Of a DNA stretch of 64,000 bases, positions 47,810-57,115 are shown in pieces. A program made the translations under genes and the position numbers. The stretch covers positions 1 to 64,000 of the forward strand of contig CALDCB010000007.1 of assembly GCA_937937585.1 (NCBI GenBank), read 5' to 3'. Source of the DNA: an uncultured Coriobacteriaceae bacterium (lineage in GTDB: Bacteria > Actinomycetota > Coriobacteriia > Coriobacteriales > Eggerthellaceae). Position 1 is the first letter of the stretch. The number at the start of each line of letters is the position of its first letter. A model generated the notes under the pieces. The model searched no databases. It had not been told where the DNA came from and worked only from the letters and a program-made list of their open reading frames with translations.

Positions 47810-50551
47810 CTACACCGCCCGGGCGGCCTTGAGCTTCGCGGCGTACTTGTCCGGGTCGGTGTTCCAAACCTCGTAGAGCGGGTTCTTCGGGTCGATCCGG
47901 TTGTTCATCGCGATCTTGAGGCCGTCGACCACGACGAGGCCGGTGCCCTTCGGCGCGCCGGCCGACAAGCGGTCGTATTGGGAATCGGACAGCTTGAACA
48001 TCCTGGCCAAGGTGTCCTGGTTCTGTGCCTGCTGCGGCAGGAACACGAATATGCCCGAGTTCTCGAAGAGCTTCGACGCATCCGGATGGGAGAGGACGGC
48101 GTTGGGAAGCTGCGTCACGCAGATCATCTTCAGGCCGAACTTGCGCATCTCCGAGAAGAAGGTCATGAGGACGTCCATCGCGGGCGCGTTGTTGAATACG
48201 ATCTGGCACTCCTCGAACACCAGGTAGGTCTGCTTGCCGTGGCGGTAGTTCTCGTAGGCGCGCTGGCGCACGTGCTGAAGCACCGCCAGCACCGCGAGCG
48301 TGCGCATGTTCTTGCCCACCTCGCTCATGCGGTAGACGTTCATGAGGGGGTTGACCTCGATGTTCGTCTGGCCGGCGAACGAGTTGAACGAGCCGTTTAC
48401 GTACACGCCAAGCGCGTCGGCAAGATCGACCGCCGAGCGGTTGCCTGCCTCGCCGGAGCGCCTGAGCTCGCGGTACAGGTCGGTCAGGTCGGGGCGCGTG
48501 GGACGGCCGATGTGCGGCTCGTAGGCGGCTCGCACCGCCTCGTCCAGCGCGGTGAGCTGCGCGTTGGTGAGCGAGTCGCCCTTCATGCAGCTTTCCATGA
48601 TGGCGATGAACACGTCGGCGTTGGCCTGCACGTCGCGGCGCGCCAAGTCCCCCATGGTGCCCGACATGTCCATCACGTTGATGCACGAGTCGTGGCCGGG
48701 GCCGAACTGCGGCTCCGACGCGTCGAACAGGTCGCCCAGCTCCCAGTACTCGTCGTGCCAGTCCATGAAGTGCCACTCCGGCGCGTTCGGGTCGTCGCAC
48801 ACGTAGCGGCCCGTCTCCTTGTCGAGGACCGTTCGCGGGTGCTGGAGGAGCGAGTAGGTCACGAGCGAGTTCATCTCCATGCCCTTGCCCGATCCGGTCA
48901 TGCCGAAGACCCACATGTGCGGCGACTTCGTCTTGTCGGGGTCGACGAGGATCTGCTCGCCCGACACCTCGTTCACGCCCAGGCGGTAGGACTTCGCCGG
49001 GTCGTCGCACACGTTCTGAGATGAGAACGGCACGAGCGCGGCGGCCTCCGCATTGGTGAGCGAGCGGTACTTCTTCGACAGGCGCGGGGTCGCCAAGGGC
49101 AGCGCGCCCATGAGCGCCTGCTCCTGCTGCAACGGCAGCTCGGTGACCTCAAGCGTCCAAGTGGAGCACTCGTCCATCACGAGGTTGGCGTTGCGCTCGA
49201 CGTCGGCGAGCGACTTGCCGTAAACCGTGATGAACCCTTGGAACCACGCTATCTGCTGGTCTTTGTTGCGGATGAAGTCCAGAAGCTCTCGGCCCTCCAT
49301 CTCCCTGTCCTCCATCGCAGGAGGTAGGAGCGTCGGGTCGCCGCCCGACTTGCCGACCGCCTGCGCGTAGTCCTGCATCTCGGCCTGCGTCACGTCGATG
49401 TTCTGGCGCACGGTCTGCACCATCTTCGACTTCTTCTGCGGCTGGAAGAGCAGGCTTATGTTCATCGGCACGGGCAGGCGGCGTATCTGGCGAAGCGCCG
49501 AGTCCTGCAAGTCGCTGCCGAAGTCCTTGATGTGCAACGTCTTCGCAAAGATCCCGGGCATCTGCAACGTGCGGCGCAGGGTGCGCTCTTCAGGCGGGTA
49601 GACCGCCCATGCCGGCGCCACGTAATCGCGCACGTGGGTCTTCTTGGTCTTCGCGAGCTTCTCGTAGTCGAGCGTGAAGAGCTTGCCGGGCCCCACGAGC
49701 AGGTCGTGTATGAGCGACGCGCGCTCGAGGCCGTCCAAGGGGGTCGCCTTGGATTCCATGTGCGCGAGCTGGGCCGTCGCGCCCTCGCGCAGCGCGCGCA
49801 GGCGCACGGCGGCCTGCTCGGCCGACGCGGCGGGCACCGAGAAGGTGAGGAAGTTCCGTCGCTCGAACTCGACGCGCCCCTCCCTCTGCTTCTGCTCGAT
49901 CAGGTCGTTGTAGGACACGGCCATGTCCTTGTTCGCGCCCGTTTCCGGCAGGTACCGCTCGACGCGGCGCGTGGTGCGCGGCACGTTGACGAGGTTCAGC
50001 TGATAGCACTCCGGCGACTGGAAGAAGTGGTGCAGCGAGCACAGCTTGTCGAAGATGGCGTCCTGCTGGTCCTCGCGCTCGTTCTCGTAGCTCACGTCCG
50101 TGAACTCCAAGGTTCGCGAGAACGTGCCCTCGACCGATTCGGCCAAGCCGTCCTCGTACATCAGCTCGAAGCCCGCGAGGTCGTTGGTGCAGAGCACCGC
50201 CTGCTCTCCCGCGATGCGCTTCAGCTCCTTGTCCACCTTCTTCTTGCGTTTCGGCGCTGCTGCGCGCTCGGCCTGCTTCTTCGCGACGGCCACGTTGCAG
50301 CCGCACGCAGGGCAGAAGGGAGCGCCCTCGTCGATGAACGCGCCGCACTTCGGGCAGCGCTCGGCGTCCTCCGGCTCCTCTTTCGGCGCTTCGGGCTTCG
50401 GCATCACCGCCCCGCAGGCGGGGCAGTAGACGGCCGACGGGTCGGCGACCTCTTCCCCGCAGAAGACGCAGGTGCGCGCCTCATTCGCGGCCTTGCGTCC
50501 CTTCTTCGAAGCTTTCGAGCTCGATGCCTTTCCTTTTCGTTTCCCGAACAT
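47810..50551 (-). CDS. VirB4/TrbE-type conjugation ATPase with N-terminal zinc ribbons
   Basis: A 913-residue ATPase. The Walker A motif GMTGSGKGMEM (about residue 548) and Walker B YLVFEECQIVF (about 779) are clear, with the CagE/TrbE-type N-terminal domain before them. The first 90 residues are unusual: two zinc-ribbon-like modules (C28xxC31, C43xxC46; C66xxC69, C80xxC83) with the sequence CPACG and CPKCG. VirB4 powers pilus or channel assembly and substrate passage. The ATG at 50551 is preceded by GGGAAAGGACC. It overlaps the PrgI gene by 71 bases, a tight coupling. Confidence 0.93.
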   Translation of the reverse strand: MFGKRKGKASSSKASKKGRKAANEARTCVFCGEEVADPSAVYCPACGAVMPKPEAPKEEPEDAERCPKCGAFIDEGAPFCPACGCNVAVAKKQAERAAAPKRKKKVDKELKRIAGEQAVLCTNDLAGFELMYEDGLAESVEGTFSRTLEFTDVSYENEREDQQDAIFDKLCSLHHFFQSPECYQLNLVNVPRTTRRVERYLPETGANKDMAVSYNDLIEQKQREGRVEFERRNFLTFSVPAASAEQAAVRLRALREGATAQLAHMESKATPLDGLERASLIHDLLVGPGKLFTLDYEKLAKTKKTHVRDYVAPAWAVYPPEERTLRRTLQMPGIFAKTLHIKDFGSDLQDSALRQIRRLPVPMNISLLFQPQKKSKMVQTVRQNIDVTQAEMQDYAQAVGKSGGDPTLLPPAMEDREMEGRELLDFIRNKDQQIAWFQGFITVYGKSLADVERNANLVMDECSTWTLEVTELPLQQEQALMGALPLATPRLSKKYRSLTNAEAAALVPFSSQNVCDDPAKSYRLGVNEVSGEQILVDPDKTKSPHMWVFGMTGSGKGMEMNSLVTYSLLQHPRTVLDKETGRYVCDDPNAPEWHFMDWHDEYWELGDLFDASEPQFGPGHDSCINVMDMSGTMGDLARRDVQANADVFIAIMESCMKGDSLTNAQLTALDEAVRAAYEPHIGRPTRPDLTDLYRELRRSGEAGNRSAVDLADALGVYVNGSFNSFAGQTNIEVNPLMNVYRMSEVGKNMRTLAVLAVLQHVRQRAYENYRHGKQTYLVFEECQIVFNNAPAMDVLMTFFSEMRKFGLKMICVTQLPNAVLSHPDASKLFENSGIFVFLPQQAQNQDTLARMFKLSDSQYDRLSAGAPKGTGLVVVDGLKIAMNNRIDPKNPLYEVWNTDPDKYAAKLKAARAV

Positions 50552-50885
50552 ACTCTTTGGTCCTTTCCCCTCTCTCGAACTCGATTTCCTCGCCCTCCCA
50601 TGTGATCGCGTTGCCGCGCGCGGCGGCGTTCGCCAATCGGTCGACGAACTCCTCGGCGGGCATTCCCTCAATGGGGAAGAAGCCGACCATGAGGCCGGGA
50701 AGCGAGGCCACCGTGGCTATCGTTATCGATGTGGTCACGTCGAGCTGAAGCGCGTACCAGAAGACCGCCATGGCCGACACCGCGAGCACCGCCGCTATGC
50801 CGAAGCCGGTTATCTGACGGTTCGTGAAGCCCTTGCGCCTGCGCTCGAAGCCGAAGACGTCCTGATGGATCTTTATCGAAGCCAT
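50481..50885 (-). CDS. PrgI-family membrane protein (VirB3-position)
   Basis: A 134-residue protein with two membrane segments (about residues 25-44 and 51-69), the FTNRQITGFGIAAV and PGLMVGFFPIEGMPAEEF motifs of the PrgI family, and a charged tail. PrgI proteins stand before the VirB4 ATPase in Gram-positive conjugation systems. The tail overlaps the start of the VirB4 gene in another frame, which suggests translational coupling. Confidence 0.85.
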   Translation of the reverse strand: MASIKIHQDVFGFERRRKGFTNRQITGFGIAAVLAVSAMAVFWYALQLDVTTSITIATVASLPGLMVGFFPIEGMPAEEFVDRLANAAARGNAITWEGEEIEFERGERTKEYVRETKRKGIELESFEEGTQGRE

Positions 50886-50888
50886 GGT

Positions 50889-51098
50889 TTACGCCGAGAT
50901 GGTGAGGTCCTGGGTGCCGATGAAGACCGCGGCGGCGTAGAACGCCACGGCGGCCAGGGCGCAGCCGATCATCATGCCCTCGCCGCGCGCGCCCGCGCTG
51001 TCGGTGAGCTTGCCTTGGGCGAAGAGCACCAAGGTCGCGAAGGTGCAGAGAATGCCTCCGATGTTCGCTAGGCCTTGAAGCAGTCCTCCGAGATTCAT
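50889..51098 (-). CDS. Small two-helix membrane protein (VirB2/TrbC-position)
   Basis: A 69-residue protein with two hydrophobic segments (about residues 5-27 and 44-62) and a short loop. GAAAGGAAGCATT precedes the ATG. Its place directly before PrgI is where the pilin-like VirB2/TrbC subunit or a Maff2-type protein is found. It starts the secretion operon after a 178-bp gap. Confidence 0.6.
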   Translation of the reverse strand: MNLGGLLQGLANIGGILCTFATLVLFAQGKLTDSAGARGEGMMIGCALAAVAFYAAAVFIGTQDLTISA

Positions 51099-51276
51099 AA
51101 TGCTTCCTTTCGTTAACTTGTTTTTACACGTTCCCGCGCAGGTGGAATCGCATGCGCGGGTACCGATGTGGTACCATGTCTGGCAGACCGGTCTTTTCAG
51201 GCGGGTCCTGCATTCCGGGGCGTGCCCGGCGGGGTAAATAGGTTTGGTAGGCCTCCCGCACGGGTGCGCCCCCTCT
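51099..51276. other. Gap with inverted repeats before the secretion operon
   Basis: No gene. It holds GGTACC-GATGT-GGTACC (about 51158-51176) and a CCCGCGCAGG-to-GCGCGGG stem near 51134-51157. It probably contains a minus-strand promoter for the PrgI-VirB4 operon and the end of the coupling protein transcript. Confidence 0.4.
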
Positions 51277-53967
51277 TCATCGCTTCGCTGCGGCCACTGC
51301 CTTCTTCCTTTCCTCTTCCTCTACCGCCTTCCGCCGCAAGAACCCCTTCAGGTCGAACGGCTCCTCGCACACCGCCTCCGGCATCCCCTCCGAGCATTCG
51401 TGGCCGGGGCAGATGTAGGGGTAGTAAGGGTCGCGCGACGTCTGCACCTTTCGGTCGAGCACCGCGCCCGGAAGGCCCGTCATGAAGACCAGCAGGTAGC
51501 CGCGCTCGAGCGCCCTCACCTGGCCGACCGACATGACCTTTCGGCTCGTGAGGCCGATGTTCTCCGAGGTCGACCCGTTCATCGAGCCGGCTTGGAACGA
51601 GCGCTGGAACGTGCGCGAGGCCACCGTCTCGTCGCCCACGCGCTCGGAGATCATCTTCAGGGTGTCCGAGTCCTGCGCGCCGAGGTAGACCATCGTCGAG
51701 CAGTTGTCGAACACGATCGAGCACTCCTTGTCGCCGTACACCTTCGCGATCTGCGCCTTCGACTGGAAGAACAGCGATATCGAGATGTTGCGGCTGCGCA
51801 CGACGGCGAGCGCGCGCACGAGGATGGGTATCTTGCCGACGTTGGCCACCTCGTCGAGCACGAAGCGCACGTGGCGCGGCAGCTTGCCGCCGAAGCGCAT
51901 GTACGCCTTGTCCTGAGCGAGGTCGATGGCCTGCTGCACCATGACCGCCGTGACGAACTGCAACGGGTTGTCGGTGTCCTTGATGATGCAGAACACCGCC
52001 GACTTCTGGCCGGGGTTCCCGAGCTCGTCGAGCCTCATGTCGTCGCGCAGGAGCTTCTGCTGCACCTCCAGCGTGACGAGGTTCTTCAGCGCCGACTGGC
52101 AGCTGATGAGGACGCTTCGGAAGGTGTCCTCCGCGCCCGCCTCGATGGCGTAGTAGCAGTGCAGCGCGAGGCTGCGGCTGCGCGAGTGCGGCCCCATTGC
52201 GGTCCGCACCTTGCGCTTCGTGCGCGCGGCGCCGCGCTCGCCCGAGGGGTCGTCCGCCCACTCGTCGCGCAGGCCCGTCTCCCACTCCTCCATCAGTATT
52301 CCGAGCGGCGTGTTGTGGGGGTCGCCGCCGCGCGGCGGCACCGCCAAGTCGAGCAGGCGCATCATCTCGGGTATCGTGCGGCTCTCCTCCTCGTACTTCT
52401 CGAAGAGGAAGGCCGCTATTCCCATGAAGAACAGCCGCTTGCAGGACTCCCAGAAGTCGCCGTCGGCGCCTGCGGGCGCGTCGGTTCCCGCGAGGTTCGC
52501 GCACATCGTGTCGACGATCTTCGTGAGCGCCACGCCGTCTGCGACGCGCATCGGCTCGATGTAGACGTCGAGCGTCAGGTGGGCTTGGCTCTCCCGCCCA
52601 GGCTCGACCTCCCCGGTCTCCCAGACGACGGTGAAGCCGCCGTCCTCCCGGCGCTCGGCGTCGACGTTGACGCCCGTGCCCGAGCAGGCCGCCGGGACGA
52701 GGCCGGGCGAAAGCTCCAAGGACACGCGCCCCACGGCGTTCTCGTGCCCGCAGTTGCGCACGTGCGCCTCGACCTTGCCGATCGTGCGCTGGTAGCGCAC
52801 GGCCTGCATGACGTCGCCGAACGCGCCCATCGCGCCTTCCATCAGCTTCCTGTCGCGCCTGGCGCGCAGCTCTTCAGCTGCCTCGCCCTGCGCTCCCTTC
52901 AGTTCGGCTTCGATTTTCTCGAGCGACTCGGAGCCGCTCATGTCGACGCCGTCTATCGAGGTCATCTCGGTTTCGAGGCTCAGGTCGATCTGCGCGATGA
53001 AGCCCTTGCCCGACCGCGCCAGGATCGTCTTCGGGCGGTAAAGGTCGGCGTCTTGCGCGAAGCCCTCGGAATGCTCCTCGTGAGTCGCGGCGTCGCGCCA
53101 ATCGACCCTGCCGCCGACCGACATCTGCTCGGGGTCGTACTTGTCGACGAGGTGGGTTTTCACGTACCGGCTCGCGAACGGGTTGTAGCTCTGGCCGTCG
53201 AGGAGCGAGATGGTGTTGAACACGCGCAGGTCGAATTTCGCTTTTTCCAACATCTCCCCGCAGTCGCGCAGCGTGTCGCCCTTCGTGTCGGTGGCGAACA
53301 CGTCGAACCCCATCTGCGCCTCGGTCTTCCCCGCGGGGAGCGGGAGCGCGACTTCCTTGTCGGGCTTCCCGCGCTTGGCGCAGGGGATGGCGGGAAGCGC
53401 CGTGCCGCATGCGCGCATCATATCGGGGTAGACCAGGTTGTAGGTCTTGCCCAAGCCCGAAATGCCGAGCGTCACGCAGTTCAGGTTCTTCTCCGCCTGC
53501 TGGTCCCTCGTCTTCGCGTCATGAGGGTTGAGGACGATCCCCGCATGCTCGGACACCATCAGGTTGTTGTAGGGGTGCGCCTTGTCGACGAACATGCCCG
53601 CCTCGCGCTCGGTTGCGAGGCGGTCCTTGCCGTGCGCGTTCTCGGTGTCCTCGTTCTTGAGCTTCATGCCGCGCGACAGGTAGACGAGCGCCAGCGCCAG
53701 CGTGCCGAGCACCACGGCGCCCACGGCGCCCCTGACGAACGGCTCGCCCATGGCCACGTCGAACGGGTCGAGCGCGATGTCGGTCACGAGCGTGGGCGAG
53801 GCCGTCGCCAAGCCCGACATCGGGTTGATCGGGTTCGCGCGGAACACCAGCGTGGCCACGCGCCCGGCCAGAAGGCCCAAAACGGCCTCGCAGCATGCGA
53901 GCACCGCGACGCCTTTCCATGCCCTCTTGGCCGCGTCGGCCAGCCTGTCGGTAATCCGCTGCCTCAT
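51277..53967 (-). CDS. Type IV coupling protein (VirD4/TraG family)
   Basis: An 896-residue ATPase. Two membrane segments lie near residues 17-40 and 75-100. Walker A is LGISGLGKTYN (about 167-178) and Walker B FVLDEVANVGKI (about 703-714), with RNISISLFFQSKAQI after it. The middle of the protein has a large insertion (about 240-560) rarely this long in the family. The protein links the relaxosome to the secretion channel. The ATG at 53967 is supported by GCGAGGTAGCC upstream, and the stop of the preceding gene lies two bases before it. Confidence 0.93.
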   Translation of the reverse strand: MRQRITDRLADAAKRAWKGVAVLACCEAVLGLLAGRVATLVFRANPINPMSGLATASPTLVTDIALDPFDVAMGEPFVRGAVGAVVLGTLALALVYLSRGMKLKNEDTENAHGKDRLATEREAGMFVDKAHPYNNLMVSEHAGIVLNPHDAKTRDQQAEKNLNCVTLGISGLGKTYNLVYPDMMRACGTALPAIPCAKRGKPDKEVALPLPAGKTEAQMGFDVFATDTKGDTLRDCGEMLEKAKFDLRVFNTISLLDGQSYNPFASRYVKTHLVDKYDPEQMSVGGRVDWRDAATHEEHSEGFAQDADLYRPKTILARSGKGFIAQIDLSLETEMTSIDGVDMSGSESLEKIEAELKGAQGEAAEELRARRDRKLMEGAMGAFGDVMQAVRYQRTIGKVEAHVRNCGHENAVGRVSLELSPGLVPAACSGTGVNVDAERREDGGFTVVWETGEVEPGRESQAHLTLDVYIEPMRVADGVALTKIVDTMCANLAGTDAPAGADGDFWESCKRLFFMGIAAFLFEKYEEESRTIPEMMRLLDLAVPPRGGDPHNTPLGILMEEWETGLRDEWADDPSGERGAARTKRKVRTAMGPHSRSRSLALHCYYAIEAGAEDTFRSVLISCQSALKNLVTLEVQQKLLRDDMRLDELGNPGQKSAVFCIIKDTDNPLQFVTAVMVQQAIDLAQDKAYMRFGGKLPRHVRFVLDEVANVGKIPILVRALAVVRSRNISISLFFQSKAQIAKVYGDKECSIVFDNCSTMVYLGAQDSDTLKMISERVGDETVASRTFQRSFQAGSMNGSTSENIGLTSRKVMSVGQVRALERGYLLVFMTGLPGAVLDRKVQTSRDPYYPYICPGHECSEGMPEAVCEEPFDLKGFLRRKAVEEEERKKAVAAAKR

Positions 53968-53969
53968 GG

Positions 53970-55283
53970 CTACCTCGCCCTCGTCTCGCTGCGCTCGGGG
54001 CGCGCGGCGCGGTCGCGCGACTCGCGCGCGAGCTGTTGCGCCCGCGCTTGGTCTTGCCGGGCGTGCTCGCGCGCCTGCTCGCGGCCGAGGTCTTCGGCTG
54101 CATGCAGCTTGAACTGGCGCTCCTTCATCGGCTTCGAAGCGGAACGCGACGTCGCCGCTTTCTGCCCCTTCTTCACCGCTGCGGCCGCCTGGTTCACGCT
54201 GGTTACGACGTTCTCGCACTGGAACAGGGCGTCGACCCGGTCGTCGTCCATCGAAAGCAGGGTGCCCCTCGCGTTGCCGTCCATGACGAAGGTGTCGACG
54301 TTGAGCTCGGAGTCGAAGGTCACGTCGTAGTCTATCCCCGCCTCGTTGAGAGCTTCCATGGTGGCGACGTTCTCCAGCTCGTTCCCGCGCTTCATGTCGA
54401 TTTTGCTCACCTCGCGCAAATTCGCGCGGTCGGCGGAGGGCTCCAGCGCTTTTTCAAACGCAGCGTCGACGGAAACGCGCTTGTCTTCCCTCTTGTTGCC
54501 CGTTATACCCTCCAGGTCGTCAAGCATCGCCTTCACGTCGCGGGCCGACTCGGGCGCGATCTCGTATCGCACCGCGCCGTCCATGACGGTCTTCGCGAAG
54601 GGAATGCCGCGCTCGGCGAGATGTTCGTCCCAGAACGCCGCTTGCGGGTCGAAGCTCAGCGTCTTGACTGCGAAAGTCGGGTTCGCCCACGCTCCCTTGA
54701 CGAGCTCAGGCTTCGACGGGGGTTTCGGCAATTCGCGTTCCGCCTTGCGAAGCGCCATGTCCGCCGCCAGCGCTTTCGCGCTGTGCGACGAGGCGACGTC
54801 GCGTGCGAGCGCCTGGTCGGCCCATTCGCCCATCGGCTGGGCGGTCCAGATGCGGTAAGCGCCGCTTCCCCGCTCGGGAAGCAAACCGCGCGCGGATTCC
54901 CCGAGCTTCACTTTCTGGATCCTCGAATCGGCGTCGGCCGGGTCGGCGAACGTCTCGATCCCCGCCTCGCGCAGCCGTTGATCGAGCGCGTTGCGTTCGG
55001 CCAGCGTGGCGCAGTACAGCGTCCGGCCGGCAAGGACCTCCGTGGCCGTCTTCGGGCTCGTGGCGTCCTTCGGTTGGCGCTCGTACTTAGGGGTCAGCCT
55101 AATCTCTGCGGCTTCGTTTGCCATGAGGCGCGACAGAATGCCATCGGCCTCGGAGTCGACCTTGTCCCTATTGACTTTCATGCCGCCCATCCATGCGCGG
55201 CGGCGTATCTCCTGCACGAGCGCCCTCAGGAACCCCTGCGCCTGTTTGATCGCCTCGTTGGCTGCGTCGTCTCCGGTGTCCAT
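53970..55283 (-). CDS. Hypothetical element protein before the coupling protein
   Basis: A 437-residue soluble, charged protein, unrecognised. It has two similar regions: RTLYCATLAERNALDQRLREAGIETF (about 88-113) and AAFWDEHLAERGIPFAKTVMDGAVRYEI (about 225-252), both like a repeat that could bind a peptide or nucleotide. The C-terminus (about 375-437) is basic and rich in Arg/Gln. The position two bases before the coupling-protein start and just after the initiator gene suggests a relaxosome or coupling helper, as PcfB-like proteins are in other systems; I cannot show homology. Confidence 0.6.
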   Translation of the reverse strand: MDTGDDAANEAIKQAQGFLRALVQEIRRRAWMGGMKVNRDKVDSEADGILSRLMANEAAEIRLTPKYERQPKDATSPKTATEVLAGRTLYCATLAERNALDQRLREAGIETFADPADADSRIQKVKLGESARGLLPERGSGAYRIWTAQPMGEWADQALARDVASSHSAKALAADMALRKAERELPKPPSKPELVKGAWANPTFAVKTLSFDPQAAFWDEHLAERGIPFAKTVMDGAVRYEIAPESARDVKAMLDDLEGITGNKREDKRVSVDAAFEKALEPSADRANLREVSKIDMKRGNELENVATMEALNEAGIDYDVTFDSELNVDTFVMDGNARGTLLSMDDDRVDALFQCENVVTSVNQAAAAVKKGQKAATSRSASKPMKERQFKLHAAEDLGREQAREHARQDQARAQQLARESRDRAARPERSETRAR

Positions 55284-55286
55284 CGG

Positions 55287-56714
55287 TTACCCCCTTATTT
55301 TTCCCTCGGCGACGAGTGCCGAGTAAGTCGTCTCGTTATATTGTCGAAGGTGCTCGCGGCTATGCACCAGACGCACCAGAACGGGGTATGACGGGCGCCT
55401 GCTCAGTCTGTCGTCTATGTAGCCGTTGGAGTACTGAACGGGCTCCTCACGGCGAATCTGCGCGGCAACATCGTGTAAGTGCTGGTCATCGCTCGAATCC
55501 GCATAAGCGAAAAGATATGCGCACTCCGCATCAGAATCGGGCAGCGCGCTCTTCACCGCAGCCGAGCGCCTGTGGTAATCGAGATCGGCCTGCTTGCTGA
55601 CCTCCTGGGTACGCTTGCGGTACTCGGCTGCGCGCTTATTCTTCACATCGTCGTAGTTACGCTTGAAGCCTTTCTCATCCTCCACTAGCCAAGTCCGCAG
55701 GACCTTCTTGTTCACAACCGCTTCGGACTCTACCCATTGAACGTAGTTGTCGTAAGCGGAGTCGATGTCCTCGGGCGAGTACCCTTCGGCGACAAGCTTG
55801 CGGTAAGAGGCGAGAGCTTCGTTATTGCTCCAGGGCGAAGTGGTTCTTCTTATCGCTCGGGATTCGAGTGCCCAGAAAGCCGCGTCTATCGAATCGCGCA
55901 CGAGCGGCGCTTCTTCATTTTTCTCTTCAGAAATGAAATCAACATCACTACTCGGCGCCGTAGGCGACGATACTACCGGCCCGGCGATAGCCGTGCCGCC
56001 CTGTTCCAACCGGGAATCACTCTCGGTAGAAGTAGTAGTACTGTTCTTTTCTTTTATTCCTTTATTTATATTCTGGGCAGTAATTTTTACCGTATGGGTA
56101 CCGGTAGTTTTTACCGTATGGCTTGGTTTTCCACCGTTGGTTTTCCACATCTCGGCATCGTCGGAAGGTATATCGGAAGCCATACGGTAAAAATTACTGT
56201 ATGGCTCTGAGCTGGGGTTTGTGGAAAACTTCTCCTCGAACTCCTCGGACTCTAGCATGCTAACCGATGGGTACTCGACGATCTGCTCGATCACGTAGAC
56301 GGTTCGACGACCATAACGCGTCTGCCTGGTCTCAATGGAGATGTAGCCTGCGTCGGAAAGCTCGGCTCGGTACTTGTAGAAAGTTTTTTCGCTGCAAGCT
56401 AGCGTAGCGATGATCCTTTTAACGCTCGGCCATGCTTCATGCTGCGAGCCGGCATGTGCGGCGAGGAGCGCGTAAAGGCATCGTGCGCCCATCGACAGGC
56501 GCACGTCGTCCATGACGCGCGTGGGGATGCTGCCGAATCCGCGCTCGTTGATCGAGTTAGTAGGGAACCCGGCGATGATGGGGCATTCCAAAGGTTCGGG
56601 ATCTCGTGTTGCTGCACGGTACCGCTCCGGTACCGTATCGGTTTCGTGAAGGGGGGTGGATTTAGCCCCGTATACGCATTGAGCGGGGGGTTCGCCAGTG
56701 ATAGAATAACCCAT
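55287..56714 (-). CDS. Replication-initiator-like winged-helix protein
   Basis: A 475-residue protein. Residues about 60-150 form a helix-turn-helix domain (RVMDDVRLSMGARCLYALLAAHAG, AWPSVKRIIATLACSEKTFYKYRAEL, YISIETRQ), as in the RepA_N/HTH_36-type replication initiators of Gram-positive plasmids and ICEs. The middle is polar and low in complexity and carries the AT-rich repeats described separately. The C-terminal part is helical, with two HTH-like segments. AGGAGGAATGCCCT precedes the ATG at 56714. It heads the minus-strand transfer operon, with 3-base spacing to the next gene. Confidence 0.75.
   Translation of the reverse strand: MGYSITGEPPAQCVYGAKSTPLHETDTVPERYRAATRDPEPLECPIIAGFPTNSINERGFGSIPTRVMDDVRLSMGARCLYALLAAHAGSQHEAWPSVKRIIATLACSEKTFYKYRAELSDAGYISIETRQTRYGRRTVYVIEQIVEYPSVSMLESEEFEEKFSTNPSSEPYSNFYRMASDIPSDDAEMWKTNGGKPSHTVKTTGTHTVKITAQNINKGIKEKNSTTTSTESDSRLEQGGTAIAGPVVSSPTAPSSDVDFISEEKNEEAPLVRDSIDAAFWALESRAIRRTTSPWSNNEALASYRKLVAEGYSPEDIDSAYDNYVQWVESEAVVNKKVLRTWLVEDEKGFKRNYDDVKNKRAAEYRKRTQEVSKQADLDYHRRSAAVKSALPDSDAECAYLFAYADSSDDQHLHDVAAQIRREEPVQYSNGYIDDRLSRRPSYPVLVRLVHSREHLRQYNETTYSALVAEGKIRG
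56040..56199. other. Candidate replication origin inside the initiator gene
   Basis: An AT-rich tract (about 56040-56078) is followed by CAGTAATTTTTACCGTATG (56079-56097), a second TTTTTACCGTATGG (about 56108-56121), and the inverted copy CATACGGTAAAAATTACTG (56181-56199). The outer pair is a perfect 19-bp inverted repeat. In a GC-rich coding region this is out of place. Origins with repeats inside the rep gene are known in RepA_N plasmids. Confidence 0.55.
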
Positions 56715-56857
56715 AGGGCATTCCTCCTAGGTCAGCATTCAGCATAGGTGGTTTGCTTCACTCGTCCTGCGAGGGCCTAATCTCGCTCGACGGGGAAAGG
56801 CCTTTCTTCGCTGTTTTTGCGAGAAGGCTGGGCTTACTATAAAGCCTGCGGAGAGAA

Positions 56858-56893
56858 GCGAAGACGCAGCTATCGGCTGCGTCTTCGCCTTTT
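56858..56893 (+). terminator. Strong terminator hairpin near the element edge
   Basis: A perfect 13-bp stem (56858-56870 with 56876-56888) around TATCG, followed by CTTTT on the plus strand. No plus-strand gene precedes it in the window, so it may end transcripts reading across the element boundary. Confidence 0.75.
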
Positions 56894-56995
56894 ACCAGGC
56901 CAGATTCTTAATCACTGACTTCAAGTTCAACGTCTAGGTCGCATTTAAGCCGTTCGCTTCGAGTGTGCAGAAGCGGGCTTGAAGGAATAGAGAAC

Positions 56996-57033
56996 AATGG
57001 AGCCGCTGCGCTATATCGCGCAACGGCTCCATT
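56996..57033 (-). terminator. Terminator after the MFS/CBS gene
   Basis: AATGGAGCCG (56996-57005) pairs with CGGCTCCATT (57024-57033), with a further inner GCGC stem. It lies 82 bases after the minus-strand stop at 57116. Confidence 0.7.
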
Positions 57034-57115
57034 TCGTTCGGGCGTTCTTCGTCGGTTAACGTCTGATGACGATCGGGTCGCGGGATTTAATCGCGTCTTG
57101 ATCTTCGTTTGCTGG

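Larger units (their letters stand above)
56715..57115. other. Boundary region between element and chromosome
   Basis: No gene seen. A minus-strand -10-like TATAGT lies at 56836-56841, flanked by GGCTT and AAGCC. Two terminators are listed separately. There is no tRNA gene and no obvious att direct repeat that I can match inside the window. The element's right end should lie here, since genes change from transfer functions to chromosomal ones. Confidence 0.45.

Noticed and set aside
51244..54330. 1028-codon plus-strand frame opposite the coupling protein gene
   Set aside because: Antisense shadow of a gene with intact Walker motifs.
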